DNA from: Fuerstiella sp.
Lineage (GTDB): Bacteria; Planctomycetota; Planctomycetia; Planctomycetales; Planctomycetaceae
Assembly (NCBI GenBank): GCA_022447225.1
Contig: JAKVAZ010000012.1
Coordinates: 62,001 to 126,000, forward strand
Reading direction: 5' to 3'
DNA: 64,000 bases
Below, piece by piece: positions 17,753 through 27,734 of this stretch. Position numbers and translations under genes: made by a program. The notes under the pieces were generated by a model. The model saw only the letters and a program-made list of their open reading frames with translations. It was not told where the DNA came from and ran no database searches. Each line of letters begins with the position of its first letter. The first letter of the stretch is position 1.

Positions 17753-19284
17753 TCAACCGGGCGGGGTTCTCTCCATCGGCGACCATTTTCTGATACCAGT
17801 CGATCGGCCGCCGGCGGCCCCCATGTCCCGGCATTGTAAAACTCGGGTGACGATGGACGTTTTTCCCAGGCCTGCAGGACCGGAGTGACGAATTTCCATG
17901 CTGCCAGCAATTCGTCACTGCGTGTGAACAGAGTGGAATCGCCTCTCATTACATCCAGCAGCAGACGTTCATAAGCGCCCGGCAGATCTGCCGAAAAGTG
18001 ATCCTCGTAATCGAAGTCCATTACAACCGGCTCTACGTGGTACTGCATTCCGGGACGTTTTGTCGAGAACCTGAGGAAGATGGATTCCCGGGGCTGAATC
18101 CGCAGTACAAGCTGATTTGGCTGTGTCTCCACCAGATCGCACAGGTCACCATCACATTCGACTGTGCTGAACAGGTTCAGGGGAGGCTGCTTGAACTGGA
18201 TGACGATTTCGGTGACACGTTCCGGAAGACGTTTGCCGGTTCTCAGGAAGAACGGAACTCCTTCCCATCGCCAGTTATCAATCCCGACGTTCATTGCCAC
18301 ATAGGTTTCGCAATTGGACGTTGGGGGGACTCGATCTTCTTCCCGGTAGGCACGTGCAGGTTTCCGATCAACGAGCCCCGCAGAGTACTGTCCCCGGACC
18401 ACCCAGTGATTGACCGATACATCTGAACCAGGACGCAGGGCCTGCAAAACCTTCATTTTTTCGTCCCGGATCTGACGCGCCTCAAAAAGTGCCGGAGGTT
18501 CCATTGCAACCAGACACAGTAACTGCAGCAGATGATTCTGCAGTACGTCGCGCACTGCTCCGGCGGTGTCATAAAATGCCCCGCGTCCACGTTCCATTCC
18601 AATGCTTTCAGCAACCGTGATTTGTATATTGTCGACATGATTGCGGTTGAGAAGCGGTTCAAAGATTGAGTTTCCGAATCGGAACAGCAGTATGTTCTGG
18701 ACGGTTTCTTTCCCGAGATAATGATCAATACGGTAAATCTGATCTTCGTGTAGTCGGCGGGTCAGCGTGTGATTGAGTTTTTCAGCTGACAGCAGGTCAT
18801 GACCGAACGGTTTTTCCACCACGACGCGCAGACGTTCTTTGTGTTCCAGTGGAGGGATCAGTCCGGAGTAATGTAATCCGGAAACGGCATCGTCAAACAA
18901 AGACGGAGCTGTAGCCAGATACACCACCCGCGGGGCGGGCTGAGGTGATCCGTGTTGCGTTTCGATCTCAGTTGCAGCTTCTGCGAGTCCCCCGTAAGCG
19001 GCCTGATCTGACAGGTCAACCTGAACGTAGTGCAGCAGTTGTTCAAATCGATTCCAGTCTTTTGACGTTTCTTCGTCCGGTGCATCCAGAACGGTTTCTC
19101 TGAGTTGCGATCGGAACTCGGCGTCCGTCTTACTCCGTCGGGCCACACCGATGATCGGACCGCGGCGCACGTATCCCTGTCGGAACAGGGCAAACAGTGC
19201 CGGGACGAGCATACGTGCTGTAAGGTCACCGGAAGCTCCGAAGATGAGAATGGTAGATTCATCGGTGGTTGCCTGTGCGGACAT
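17749..19284 (-). CDS. zwf: Glucose-6-phosphate 1-dehydrogenase
   Basis: Zwf oxidises glucose-6-phosphate to 6-phosphogluconolactone with NADP+, the entry to the oxidative pentose phosphate and Entner-Doudoroff routes. The coenzyme motif is GASGDLTARMLVPALF (about 18-33), and the active-site segment RIDHYLGKETVQNIL contains the conserved His-Tyr-Leu-Gly-Lys. FFLRTGKRLPERVTEI is a further family block. From ATG 19284 the length is 511, as usual. ATG 19317 would add 11 residues. No pgl or gnd lies nearby. The next gene is coupled by a 4-base overlap. Confidence 0.95.
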   Translation of the reverse strand: MSAQATTDESTILIFGASGDLTARMLVPALFALFRQGYVRRGPIIGVARRSKTDAEFRSQLRETVLDAPDEETSKDWNRFEQLLHYVQVDLSDQAAYGGLAEAATEIETQHGSPQPAPRVVYLATAPSLFDDAVSGLHYSGLIPPLEHKERLRVVVEKPFGHDLLSAEKLNHTLTRRLHEDQIYRIDHYLGKETVQNILLFRFGNSIFEPLLNRNHVDNIQITVAESIGMERGRGAFYDTAGAVRDVLQNHLLQLLCLVAMEPPALFEARQIRDEKMKVLQALRPGSDVSVNHWVVRGQYSAGLVDRKPARAYREEDRVPPTSNCETYVAMNVGIDNWRWEGVPFFLRTGKRLPERVTEIVIQFKQPPLNLFSTVECDGDLCDLVETQPNQLVLRIQPRESIFLRFSTKRPGMQYHVEPVVMDFDYEDHFSADLPGAYERLLLDVMRGDSTLFTRSDELLAAWKFVTPVLQAWEKRPSSPEFYNAGTWGPPAADRLVSENGRRWREPRPVE

Positions 19285-19446
19285 AGACCATGTTTTCACG
19301 AAAAGGATCTGGAGCATAGAGACATAGTCGAGTCTCCAGGGAAAAGTGTATCGGACTTACCGTGACCGGCTGCAGACAAAACGACAGCTCATCAGCCGGC
19401 GTTGATGCCGAACATCGGGACTGAATGCAGGTTAGTGACCCTCCGG

Positions 19447-22400
19447 TTACTGCGAATAACTGACACCGACTGTTGACTGGTCTGTTGTGATAGTGATTTC
19501 CTGCCCGGTTGCATCATGGAGTACCTGCAGTGGACGAGCGGCATATGGTTGCTGATGTCGGGCCACCAATTGTCCGGTAAATGAATCCAGAACCTTGATT
19601 TCGAGTGAAGTATGCCGACGTCCGTCCGGGAACGTAAACTGCCTTCGCCCACTCGTGTAGTTCGGTGACCAAAGAACCAGAAATGGACAAGGATCGCCGA
19701 AAACGGGGGGAATGACTACAGAATTTCGATTTTGTCGCCAAAGTTCCTCGCCGGTAGTCGGATCAATACAAATCAGAACACCCCGCCCGGTGACTGCTTC
19801 TCCGAATACCGAAACAGGCACATACGGAGACCTCCAGTTTCTGACTGAAAGTGCGACGTAGGTTAAACCGGATCGGTGAAAGACCAGGGGAGAGAGCAGA
19901 GGGTGTTCGGCAGCACTGAAGTCGTGGGAGATATCGATACGGGTGTCCATATTTCCGGAAGCCGGGTCCAGAATGATGAAATGTGAGTCGGCGGTCATCA
20001 CCATGGCTTTGCTTTGCCCCAGCATTCCGCCTGAATGAAAGTCCGAGATTGGTTGCACGGACGGATCGACAGGAATGGAGTTGCCGGTGACCAGATTAAT
20101 GATTTCCAGAGTGTCGGATGCTGTCTTCGTGAGCAGGTACTCATCAATGACTCGCGAGAGTTTTCCGGTACCACGTGAACCCTGTCTGACAACTGCTCCG
20201 TCCGCAGCACGCAGCACGACGTACCCCGTACCCAGAGATGACAACAGAATGAGGTGTTCATCGGAGCAGTAAACTTTTAGAAACTGACCTTCCAGATGGT
20301 GAAGGTCGCAGCTTTTTGTCCAGTCCCGCGACCAGAGTAGTTTACCCGTCAGTGGATGAAGGCTTTGTACGCCGCTGTTTGTGGAAACAACAAGCTGGCG
20401 AGCAGTGATTGCAATTGCCAGACCTGCCGCATCGCTGTCGTAAGGGCGAGTCCACAGCGGGGTGAGTGGTGCGTCATTCAAAAGAGAAATTACACCAAGA
20501 CGCTGCTGACGTGCCACGACGACGAGCCCTGGACTGTTCCAGTCTCCCGTATAACTGACCCCGGCAGGAAAACGAATATTCGAAAGCGGCTCCCAGGCAG
20601 TTTCAATACCACGACCCAGATCAATTAAACCAATATGAGGCGCGATACCCAGATTGTTGCGCAGTGGGGACGGAATAAATGTAATGAACAGCGATTGACT
20701 CCAGGTCGGTACGGATGCTGCCGGGGAGCGCAGTCGAAATTTCTGATAACTCATCGCGATGTCATTCAGTCGAAAACCATCGGTATGTGAAGATTCGACG
20801 TGAACTTCGGATTTAACGGACGCCACCGGGGTAGTTCGCCGCATGCCTGGAGCCATCGCAGAGTTCCTTACGGTCCTCAGCAGTTCGTCTCGCTGGACAG
20901 CGTCGGCAGAATTCGTACCTGTATCCATGTTGAGCAGGAGCAGTTCAGCTCTGCTCAGTTGATTATCGTGGATCAAGTTCTTCGCAGCTGCAAACTGAGA
21001 ATCCGTAGCTCCCAAATGGTTTGGTCGCAGAACTGACTCACCCGGACTGTTAGGCTGAACGGTGTCTTGTGTATCTGTTTCAAGCGTTCGAACAGCAGTG
21101 TGGAGTGGTACCGTCCAGCCGGGAATAAGATCGATCAGCCGGTCAGGAGTCGTATTCAGGTGCTCTCTGAGAATGGTTCGCTGACCCGGTGTTCCGGGCC
21201 GTATTAGTGCCTGTTTGAGTAATTGAACGGGGGAGAGGATGCTGGAATTGACTACGTCGTAGCAGTTTTTAAGGGAGTGGGCTGCTGCCCAGCCTGAATC
21301 GGGGGTTGTCAGATGCAGTTGATTCAGGCGATGTGCTGTCAGACAGTCGAGAGCTTTCTGGGCAGTAAGGTGTGGCGAATTGTCTGATTGAGTGCGCCAC
21401 TGCCATGCACGAGCGCTCCATGCGGAAGTTTCCACGATACCAGTCAGGTCAATCACAAACCCTGGGCCGGTTTGAGATAAATTCAATTCCTGAACACCGA
21501 TAACACAACCGGTGTTTCCGTCTATTGTCAACAGGCGGCCGCTGTTGAGTGCGACGTATACAGCCAGTTCATCGGTGCAGATCCTGGCGCCATGATTTCC
21601 TAAAGGACGTGCCCATGTCTCTGAGCCATCGGTGACATTGATGGCTCTGCAATGTCCGTAGCCCGCTGTGATCAGTCGGGAACCGATCAGGCCAATACAC
21701 GCCAGATCCTGTTGACCGGCAGCTGGCCCGTTCCGCACTCCGCGTGATATCGCCCACCGAATTTCCCCTGTATGAGTGTCCAGGCAGGTGATCCCGTGCG
21801 ATCCACGTCGGGCACAGATGATACCTGCAGGTGACAACATCATCCACAGCTCGCCAAATTCAGTTCCGGCGGCTGTCTGCGGGACATGTCTGCTGTCTGC
21901 CCGAAGTCCAGCCCCAAAATGCTGAATGTCCTGGGCTGATTCATCTTCGAAACGAACACTCTGAATCCACTCAATATGCCCGTCGATCGGGCTGCAGGCC
22001 GCGATCAAACCGTTACCAAACAGACAAATGACCGTGTCATTTGTAATTCCCCCAACCACAGCCGAACTCTCTTTCCGATTATCGAAGTCTCCTCCAAGCC
22101 AGGTCAGCGGCTGCTGCCAGGTTAAGGTTCCGTGTGCAGCGGAAAGACAGTTGAGCCAGGTTATCCCGTCATAGAGAGTAGTTACATACAGCCGTCCCGC
22201 GAAGATTTTCGGAGCGCTAAGGAACAAATGACCTGCGAAACGCGGGTCTGCTGAGACAGACAGATCATGTTCCGGGTATGGAGCAGCGGTGTGTGGACGA
22301 TCAGGTGCTGTTTTTAAACGATACCGGAAATTCCGGCGGCTGTGTGATGATCCATGCATTGAGGTCGCGATGTTTTTGTCCTCACCTGTCACCTGCCACA

Positions 22401-23520
22401 ACACAACCGGGAACCGGCCGTTTCTGACCGCAACCAGGTTTGTGGCACCCGGTTCCAGCACCAGACGGGAAGGAATTCCGCGAGGCGAATCAACAGGTGC
22501 AGATCGCTGACCGTCCACGAAGTAGATTAAGTCGCCGGCTGTTTCGAGTCGCCGAAGGGGATCACTTGCGAGCTCGAAAATAGGATCTGTTGCCACGTCG
22601 TTCGTTCTGCGCGGAGCAGCAACAGATGACAATGGAAGAAACCACTGTTGTTCTCCGGAGAACCGATCCAGACAGACGATCCCGGCGGGACTGCGCAATA
22701 TTACGGTCTCGTCGTTAAGAACCGGTTGTTGCCAGCCGGTCCTATGATGAAACTGACTGCCGATGTTACGTTTTGGCAGTAGGTCCGGTCCCTGGGGGTG
22801 TGTCCACGCGTTGTCACTCCAGTACCAGATCGGTTTCGGATCCAGGGAACGCCGGATACTGCCAGCTGCGTCTTTTGGTATTGCTGCGAATGATTTCTGT
22901 TCGGCCTCAATGGCAGCGCTCAGCCTGCGAATCAGTGTTGTTCGGGACCTGGTCAGAATTGATAAAGGCAGTAACTCCTGCAGTTGCCGTATCGCCATTT
23001 GGGCTTCTGTGATGTCCTGGGTTTTGAGTGCCAGGAGGACGTCAGTGATGAGGGCGTCGGCTGCGACAGAACTACAGGGATATGCAGTCGCAATTTGAGC
23101 CAGTGCGAGTCGGCTTTCAGACTGCAGCGCTTTGGTAAGTTGAGCACTGCCGTGTCCCTTACAGAACTGGTCCCAGCGGCGGCGGACAGAGAACGGAAGA
23201 CTTGACAGCAATTGCACCGCTGCGGAACGTGTGCCGACCACGGGACCGTCGTCTGTTATGAAGCGGCTGCTGTCGTGCGGTTTTCGAAAGAGTTCGAGCA
23301 GAACACCGAAACCGGCGTTGTAATTGCCTTCGGCAACAGCCTTCTGAGCTGCCGCGAACAGTCGGTGATGCGACCTCGACTCAAAAACGGTGTCGTCGAG
23401 CAGGGACGAATCGAATCTCAGGCGATTGACGGTTCCGGTGGATTTGTCAGCCGGACAGTCGGCAGTAATCAGGAACCACGCCATCAGAACTACGGCACCG
23501 GTTCCCACGTGGCTCCGCAT
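19447..23520 (-). CDS. Very large exported PQQ-like beta-propeller protein
   Basis: From ATG 23520 (MRSHVGTGAVVLMAWFLI, a signal peptide) the product has 1357 residues. Many blades carry the PQQ-enzyme/BamB-like repeat pattern: GIVCLDRFSGEQQWF, ITCLDTHTGEIRWA, CRAINVTDGSETWAR, LHPLTGKLLWSRDW, and LICIDPTTGEELWRQ. Two groups of repeats, about residues 220-720 and 1000-1330, are separated by a helical segment rich in Leu and Gln. Several metal or cofactor ligands of true PQQ dehydrogenases are not apparent, so a structural or binding role is more likely than dehydrogenase activity. Large proteins of this type are common in planctomycetes. The frame extends to 23634 without supporting similarity. 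Confidence 0.82.
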   Translation of the reverse strand: MRSHVGTGAVVLMAWFLITADCPADKSTGTVNRLRFDSSLLDDTVFESRSHHRLFAAAQKAVAEGNYNAGFGVLLELFRKPHDSSRFITDDGPVVGTRSAAVQLLSSLPFSVRRRWDQFCKGHGSAQLTKALQSESRLALAQIATAYPCSSVAADALITDVLLALKTQDITEAQMAIRQLQELLPLSILTRSRTTLIRRLSAAIEAEQKSFAAIPKDAAGSIRRSLDPKPIWYWSDNAWTHPQGPDLLPKRNIGSQFHHRTGWQQPVLNDETVILRSPAGIVCLDRFSGEQQWFLPLSSVAAPRRTNDVATDPIFELASDPLRRLETAGDLIYFVDGQRSAPVDSPRGIPSRLVLEPGATNLVAVRNGRFPVVLWQVTGEDKNIATSMHGSSHSRRNFRYRLKTAPDRPHTAAPYPEHDLSVSADPRFAGHLFLSAPKIFAGRLYVTTLYDGITWLNCLSAAHGTLTWQQPLTWLGGDFDNRKESSAVVGGITNDTVICLFGNGLIAACSPIDGHIEWIQSVRFEDESAQDIQHFGAGLRADSRHVPQTAAGTEFGELWMMLSPAGIICARRGSHGITCLDTHTGEIRWAISRGVRNGPAAGQQDLACIGLIGSRLITAGYGHCRAINVTDGSETWARPLGNHGARICTDELAVYVALNSGRLLTIDGNTGCVIGVQELNLSQTGPGFVIDLTGIVETSAWSARAWQWRTQSDNSPHLTAQKALDCLTAHRLNQLHLTTPDSGWAAAHSLKNCYDVVNSSILSPVQLLKQALIRPGTPGQRTILREHLNTTPDRLIDLIPGWTVPLHTAVRTLETDTQDTVQPNSPGESVLRPNHLGATDSQFAAAKNLIHDNQLSRAELLLLNMDTGTNSADAVQRDELLRTVRNSAMAPGMRRTTPVASVKSEVHVESSHTDGFRLNDIAMSYQKFRLRSPAASVPTWSQSLFITFIPSPLRNNLGIAPHIGLIDLGRGIETAWEPLSNIRFPAGVSYTGDWNSPGLVVVARQQRLGVISLLNDAPLTPLWTRPYDSDAAGLAIAITARQLVVSTNSGVQSLHPLTGKLLWSRDWTKSCDLHHLEGQFLKVYCSDEHLILLSSLGTGYVVLRAADGAVVRQGSRGTGKLSRVIDEYLLTKTASDTLEIINLVTGNSIPVDPSVQPISDFHSGGMLGQSKAMVMTADSHFIILDPASGNMDTRIDISHDFSAAEHPLLSPLVFHRSGLTYVALSVRNWRSPYVPVSVFGEAVTGRGVLICIDPTTGEELWRQNRNSVVIPPVFGDPCPFLVLWSPNYTSGRRQFTFPDGRRHTSLEIKVLDSFTGQLVARHQQPYAARPLQVLHDATGQEITITTDQSTVGVSYSQ

Positions 23521-23911
23521 CAGGGTCGTGCTGACGAAGTCAGCTGTCCGCAATAGACACAGACCTCTGCAACTCAGTCTGCCGTCTGGAATCCGCCGGA
23601 AAATTGTCACTCGGAGTCTGTTTTCGTTCCGCATCAGTGAATTGTTTCCGTTCCGTAGAGATAGATATCGGTGCCGCGAACAGTCCTTTGGTATGGCGGA
23701 TGCCGATGGATCGGATTGACAGTTGTTGAGCTGTCGGGGTGTTCATTTTGTACGACTGGCGGGTCAGACTGCAAGATCCGCCTGCCGATAGTGGTGTGAC
23801 AAATGGAATGCCGCGGAGACTTTGCGGACGCTGTCGGATAGCTACACTGAGCACCTGGTACAGAAAACAGATTCATGTCATAGCGCCAGTAAAGGGAACA
23901 GGGGAAACCAG
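23521..23911. other. Divergent intergenic region with an 8-bp hairpin
   Basis: GGCGGGTC (23758-23765) and GATCCGCC (23775-23782) form a stem with one G-U pair and a 9-base loop. It lies between the divergent PQQ-propeller and dehydrogenase genes, and could be an operator or leader structure. No canonical promoter was seen. Confidence 0.35.
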
Positions 23912-24826
23912 ATGACGGCTACAATCAGTCCGGAAACAACACGTATTGGCTGGATCGGAACCGGTGTGATGGGTGCCAGTATGTGTGGGCATCTGATTAG
24001 TGCAGGATTCCGTGCAACAGTCACCAGCCGAACGAAATCGAAGTCCGAAGGACTACTCAGCCAGGGAGCTGAATGGGTTGATTCCCCTCGTCAGGTTGCC
24101 GAAAAATCAGATATTGTGTTTTCTATTGTTGGTTTTCCGTCTGATGTACGTGAGGTTCTGCTTGGGGAAGATGGAGCACTTTCAGGGGCAGCGGCCGGCA
24201 GTATTCTTGTGGATATGACGACCAGTCAGCCATCACTTGCCCGTGAAATTCATGCAGCAGCAAAAGCACGTAATGTGGCTTCAGTTGATGCTCCGGTATC
24301 CGGTGGAGATGTGGGGGCCCGGAACGGGACGTTGTCCATTATGATTGGCGGGGACAACGACGTCGTCACTGCACTGCAGCCGTGCTGGGATGCGATGGGA
24401 AAAACTATCGTACATCAGGGACCTGCAGGTGCCGGCCAGGACACCAAGATGGTGAACCAGATTTTGATTGCCACAAACATGATTGGTGTTTGTGAGGCAT
24501 TATTGTACGGCTGGCGTGCAGGACTGGACCTCGAAACGGTTCTCAAGTCGGTAGAAAGTGGCGCCGCCGGCAGTTGGTCACTGACCAATCTGGGGCCTCG
24601 AATCATTGAAAATAATTTTGATCCTGGATTTTTTGTTGAACATTTTATCAAGGACATGGGAATTGCACTTGAGGAATGTCACCGGCTGGGTCTGGCTTTG
24701 CCAGGTCTGGCACTGGGACACCAGTTGTATCACGCAGTTCAGGCTCAGGGTTATGGGCGTGAGGGAACGCATGCACTGGAACTTGCCCTGGCACAGATGT
24801 CGGGGATCGACTGGAAGCAGCGTTGA
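23912..24826 (+). CDS. 3-Hydroxyisobutyrate dehydrogenase family oxidoreductase
   Basis: ATG 23912 has AGGGG about nine bases upstream and gives a 304-residue protein. The Rossmann motif is [17 protein letters not shown] (11-27). The family substrate-binding motif [17 protein letters not shown] follows, with the catalytic lysine in [14 protein letters not shown] and a helical C-terminal domain. Members oxidise small beta-hydroxyacids (3-hydroxyisobutyrate, tartronate semialdehyde, 6-phosphogluconate-like). The exact substrate is not decided by the sequence. It is followed by dapA on the same strand after nearly 190 bases. Confidence 0.9.
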   Translation: MTATISPETTRIGWIGTGVMGASMCGHLISAGFRATVTSRTKSKSEGLLSQGAEWVDSPRQVAEKSDIVFSIVGFPSDVREVLLGEDGALSGAAAGSILVDMTTSQPSLAREIHAAAKARNVASVDAPVSGGDVGARNGTLSIMIGGDNDVVTALQPCWDAMGKTIVHQGPAGAGQDTKMVNQILIATNMIGVCEALLYGWRAGLDLETVLKSVESGAAGSWSLTNLGPRIIENNFDPGFFVEHFIKDMGIALEECHRLGLALPGLALGHQLYHAVQAQGYGREGTHALELALAQMSGIDWKQR

Positions 24827-25014
24827 ATTGTCAGAACTGACGGTAAACCTTAGGCTTCGCCATTGGGACTGTCCTCAGTGATGGTCAGGGCAGCGACTTA
24901 TACCGCTGTGGGTCCCATATTGTCGTTGCTTATGTTGATCGCAGTAACGAAACAGTAAAGACAGTGTTGTTGGCGATTCAGTATTCTGTTGTTCACAACT
25001 GATTCAGGTGTGTT

Positions 25015-25914
25015 ATGTCGCGTCGAGGTGAGTGGTTTTCAGGAGTGACCGTGGCAATTGTTACGCCAATGAACATGGACGGTTCGCTCAACGAAGCAAT
25101 GCTGCGGGAGTTGGTCGATTTTCACATTGAGGCAGGTACGGACTGCATCGCCCCGGTTGGGACCACGGGAGAAAGTCCAACGCTGTCTCATGATGAACAT
25201 GAACGTGTGATCCGCGTGGTGTGTGATCAGGCCGCGGGCCGGATTCGTGTCATGGCTGGAACCGGATCCAACAGTACCACTGAGGCCGTTCGGCTTACCC
25301 GAGCTGCCAAAGAAGCGGGTGTAGACGGATCGCTTCAGGTGGCTCCTTATTATAACAAGCCTACGCAGGAAGGTTTCATTGAACACTACCGAACGATTGC
25401 TGACACCGTCGACCTTCCATTGATTTTGTATAATATACCAGGTCGTACGGCGAAAAATATTGAAGCAGAAACCATATGCCGGATTGCCGACGCCTGTCCT
25501 CGTGTGGTGGCAGTGAAGGAATCCACCGGTGACATGGATCAGGCTTCGCAGATCTTATCCGGATCTGACCTTACACTGCTGTCCGGTGATGACAGTCTGA
25601 CGCTTCCGCTTCTGGCATTAGGCGGGAGCGGCGTGGTGTCTGTGGCGGCTAATGTCGTGCCGGCTGACGTCAAAAATATGGTCAGTTCCTGGACTCGGGG
25701 CGACATACAGCAGGCCGTGGAATGGCACTACCGGTTGTTTCCGCTTTGTCGCGACATGCTTGGTCTGTCTACCAATCCGATTCCGGTGAAGGCGGCAATG
25801 AAGATGACAGGACGTGACTGCGGCGGAGTTCGGTTGCCCCTGTATGAGCTCAGCGAAGATCAACGGTCAGCGTTACGCAGCACACTGACTGGATACGGGC
25901 TGAAAGTGTCTTAG
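25015..25914 (+). CDS. dapA: 4-Hydroxy-tetrahydrodipicolinate synthase
   Basis: DapA condenses pyruvate with aspartate semialdehyde in lysine and diaminopimelate synthesis. All main landmarks are present in the 299 residues: [47 protein letters not shown], the catalytic tyrosine in [10 protein letters not shown] and the Schiff-base lysine in [10 protein letters not shown], then [19 protein letters not shown]. The length and start are typical. Its nearest neighbours are unrelated. A perfect hairpin follows the stop codon. Confidence 0.96.
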   Translation: MSRRGEWFSGVTVAIVTPMNMDGSLNEAMLRELVDFHIEAGTDCIAPVGTTGESPTLSHDEHERVIRVVCDQAAGRIRVMAGTGSNSTTEAVRLTRAAKEAGVDGSLQVAPYYNKPTQEGFIEHYRTIADTVDLPLILYNIPGRTAKNIEAETICRIADACPRVVAVKESTGDMDQASQILSGSDLTLLSGDDSLTLPLLALGGSGVVSVAANVVPADVKNMVSSWTRGDIQQAVEWHYRLFPLCRDMLGLSTNPIPVKAAMKMTGRDCGGVRLPLYELSEDQRSALRSTLTGYGLKVS

Positions 25915-25928
25915 AGTTATGTAAAGAT

Positions 25929-25953
25929 ATGTGCGTGCGTGGTGTACGCACAT
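25929..25953 (+). terminator. Hairpin after dapA, possible terminator
   Basis: ATGTGCGT (25929-25936) and ACGCACAT (25946-25953) form a perfect 8-bp stem with a 9-base loop, 15 bases after the dapA stop. No T-run follows, so it may be an mRNA 3' end stabiliser or a factor-dependent site rather than an intrinsic terminator. Confidence 0.4.
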
Positions 25954-26100
25954 TGGCAAGCGGTCGACGGAATCGCCGGCCTGCAAGGAAACCGTTACTC
26001 GAAATGCGTCAGATGCACAGTTTTTTTGGGAAGAAACGGCAGAGCGATTTGTCCTCCCGCGAAAGCATAACACGCTGACGATCCAGGACCAGAAAGTACG

Positions 26101-27456
26101 ATGACACAGCATGATGTGGTGATTCTCGGAGGTGGTCCGGCGGGCAGCACGGCGGCCACGTTGCTGGCAGCACGCGGCCTGGATGTTCTGGTTCTGGAAA
26201 AATCCCAGTTCCCCCGCTTCCATATTGGTGAGTCCCTGTTGCCGGGAACCGTTAAAATCTTTGAACGTCTGGGTGTTCACGATCGAATCCGTGCCGCCTT
26301 CGTTCATAAGCCTGGCGGTAAGTGGCTGTATGGCTCCCGAGAAGTTGCGGGAGATTTTTCTAAATCGGATCGTAAAGCCAGTTTTACCGCGACTCCGTAT
26401 TCTTACTTGGTTGAACGTTCTGTCTTTGACGAGATCCTGATCCGGCGGTCCATTGAGGCCGGGGCAGATGTTCGCTTTGGAACTGAAGTGCGAAGCACAA
26501 TTGTCCGTGACGGGCGCGTTGTAGGTGTCCAGGGAACGGATGAAACCGGCGAGTTCTTTGAAGCTTTCGGTCGACTGGTGATCGATGCTACCGGTTTGCG
26601 TTCGCTGATTTCTGCCGGCATGGGGTTGCGAAACATAACAAAGCCTCAGCGAATGGGTATCTATGCTCAGTACTGTGCGCAGCCCGGTCGCGAAGACATT
26701 GAATCAGGTTGGTTCATCGGGCAGATGTTTTATGATGGCTGGACCTGGCTTCTCAAACTTTCAGGGAATCGGTATTCAGTTGGAGCCGTAATGACAGTGG
26801 ATCGATTCCGGAATTCAGGTAAATCTCCGGCCGAGCTGCTCGAACATCTGGTACAGGAAAACGATTTGCTGGCAACCGGAATGGCAGACGGCTACGAGCG
26901 GATTTCTGACGTTATGGTTACAGGAAACATGGGCAGTACATCGGAACAATTATGTGGTGAGGGATGGGTCGCTGTAGGCGACGCTGCCTTTTTCATTGAT
27001 CCGTGCTATTCGTCCGGTGTCCATCTGGCAATGAAGTCGGGTGAGGCGATCGCGGATCTTGTCGCCGGTGCTCCGCGAGAGACTCCGCTGCCGTTGTCGC
27101 TGTTTCATCAGTACGAAAAGGATATGCGCCAACATGAAAAATCTGTGCACCGCATGGTTGACGCATTTTATCTCGCCAGTCGCCACACGTCGGTACAGAA
27201 AATGGTCACGACGTTCCAGGGAGGTTGGTTGTCTCGTAAATTTGTGACATTTGTTGGAGGCGACTTTAATGCCAATTCGGCTTTTATATCCCGCGTACGA
27301 CTGTATTCTGAAGCGGTGGGCCGACTTTTTGGCAATGACAGCAATCGACACCCATCGAACCATCCGAGGTATCTTCACTGTGATAAGGATGAATTAGCCA
27401 CCCGCCCCCGAGATTCAGTTGAAGAGGTGGCTGCGACCGAAGAAGCTTTGACCTGA
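26101..27456 (+). CDS. FAD-dependent oxidoreductase (geranylgeranyl reductase/halogenase-like)
   Basis: A 451-residue flavoprotein. The N-terminal dinucleotide motif is VVILGGGPAGSTAATLLA (6-23). FPRFHIGESLLPGTVKIFE and the second FAD site GWVAVGDAAFFIDPCYSSGVHLA (about 283-305) are shared with flavin-dependent halogenases and the geranylgeranyl reductase-like group (COG0644). The halogenase WxWxIP motif is not present; the matching position reads GWTWLLKL. A halogenase activity is therefore unlikely. The substrate is unknown. Such genes often sit with lipid or polyketide genes, but none is adjacent here. Confidence 0.82.
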   Translation: MTQHDVVILGGGPAGSTAATLLAARGLDVLVLEKSQFPRFHIGESLLPGTVKIFERLGVHDRIRAAFVHKPGGKWLYGSREVAGDFSKSDRKASFTATPYSYLVERSVFDEILIRRSIEAGADVRFGTEVRSTIVRDGRVVGVQGTDETGEFFEAFGRLVIDATGLRSLISAGMGLRNITKPQRMGIYAQYCAQPGREDIESGWFIGQMFYDGWTWLLKLSGNRYSVGAVMTVDRFRNSGKSPAELLEHLVQENDLLATGMADGYERISDVMVTGNMGSTSEQLCGEGWVAVGDAAFFIDPCYSSGVHLAMKSGEAIADLVAGAPRETPLPLSLFHQYEKDMRQHEKSVHRMVDAFYLASRHTSVQKMVTTFQGGWLSRKFVTFVGGDFNANSAFISRVRLYSEAVGRLFGNDSNRHPSNHPRYLHCDKDELATRPRDSVEEVAATEEALT

Positions 27457-27496
27457 TATTCGCTTACTCTATGTCGTTCCAAGGAAGACACAAATT

Positions 27497-27721
27497 ATGC
27501 GTGCTTTGCTATTGCTGATCGTTCCGGTACTGACGTCGGCCGCCGCGATGGGGCATCCCGGTCACGGGTCTACGGATCCAGCCTCCGCAGTTCATTACGT
27601 GATCAGCCCGCTTCACGCAGGATGGATGGTGTGGGCCCTGGTCCTGTTCAGCGTGGGCGTAAGGCTTCTGGGGAAATGGTTTCGACGACTTGAACGGAAT
27701 GTTTTGTGTCGTACTCGGTGA
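27497..27721 (+). CDS. Small membrane protein with HPGHG motif
   Basis: A 74-residue product with an AAGGAAG ribosome site 10 bases before the ATG. It has a signal-like N-terminus (MRALLLLIVPVLTSAAAMG), the His-rich GHPGHGSTDPASAVHY, and a membrane helix (GWMVWALVLFSVGVRLLG) ending in a basic anchor. The GHPGHG...HY...SPLH pattern resembles small HupE/urease-accessory-type membrane proteins, but it is too short for those families. It starts 40 bases after the FAD oxidoreductase and is probably co-transcribed. The histidines suggest metal binding (inference). Confidence 0.65.
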   Translation: MRALLLLIVPVLTSAAAMGHPGHGSTDPASAVHYVISPLHAGWMVWALVLFSVGVRLLGKWFRRLERNVLCRTR

Positions 27722-27734
27722 TTAAATTGAAACT

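Noticed and set aside
26101-27456. Flavin-dependent tryptophan halogenase
   Set aside because: The WxWxIP halogenase motif is missing although the general fold features match.
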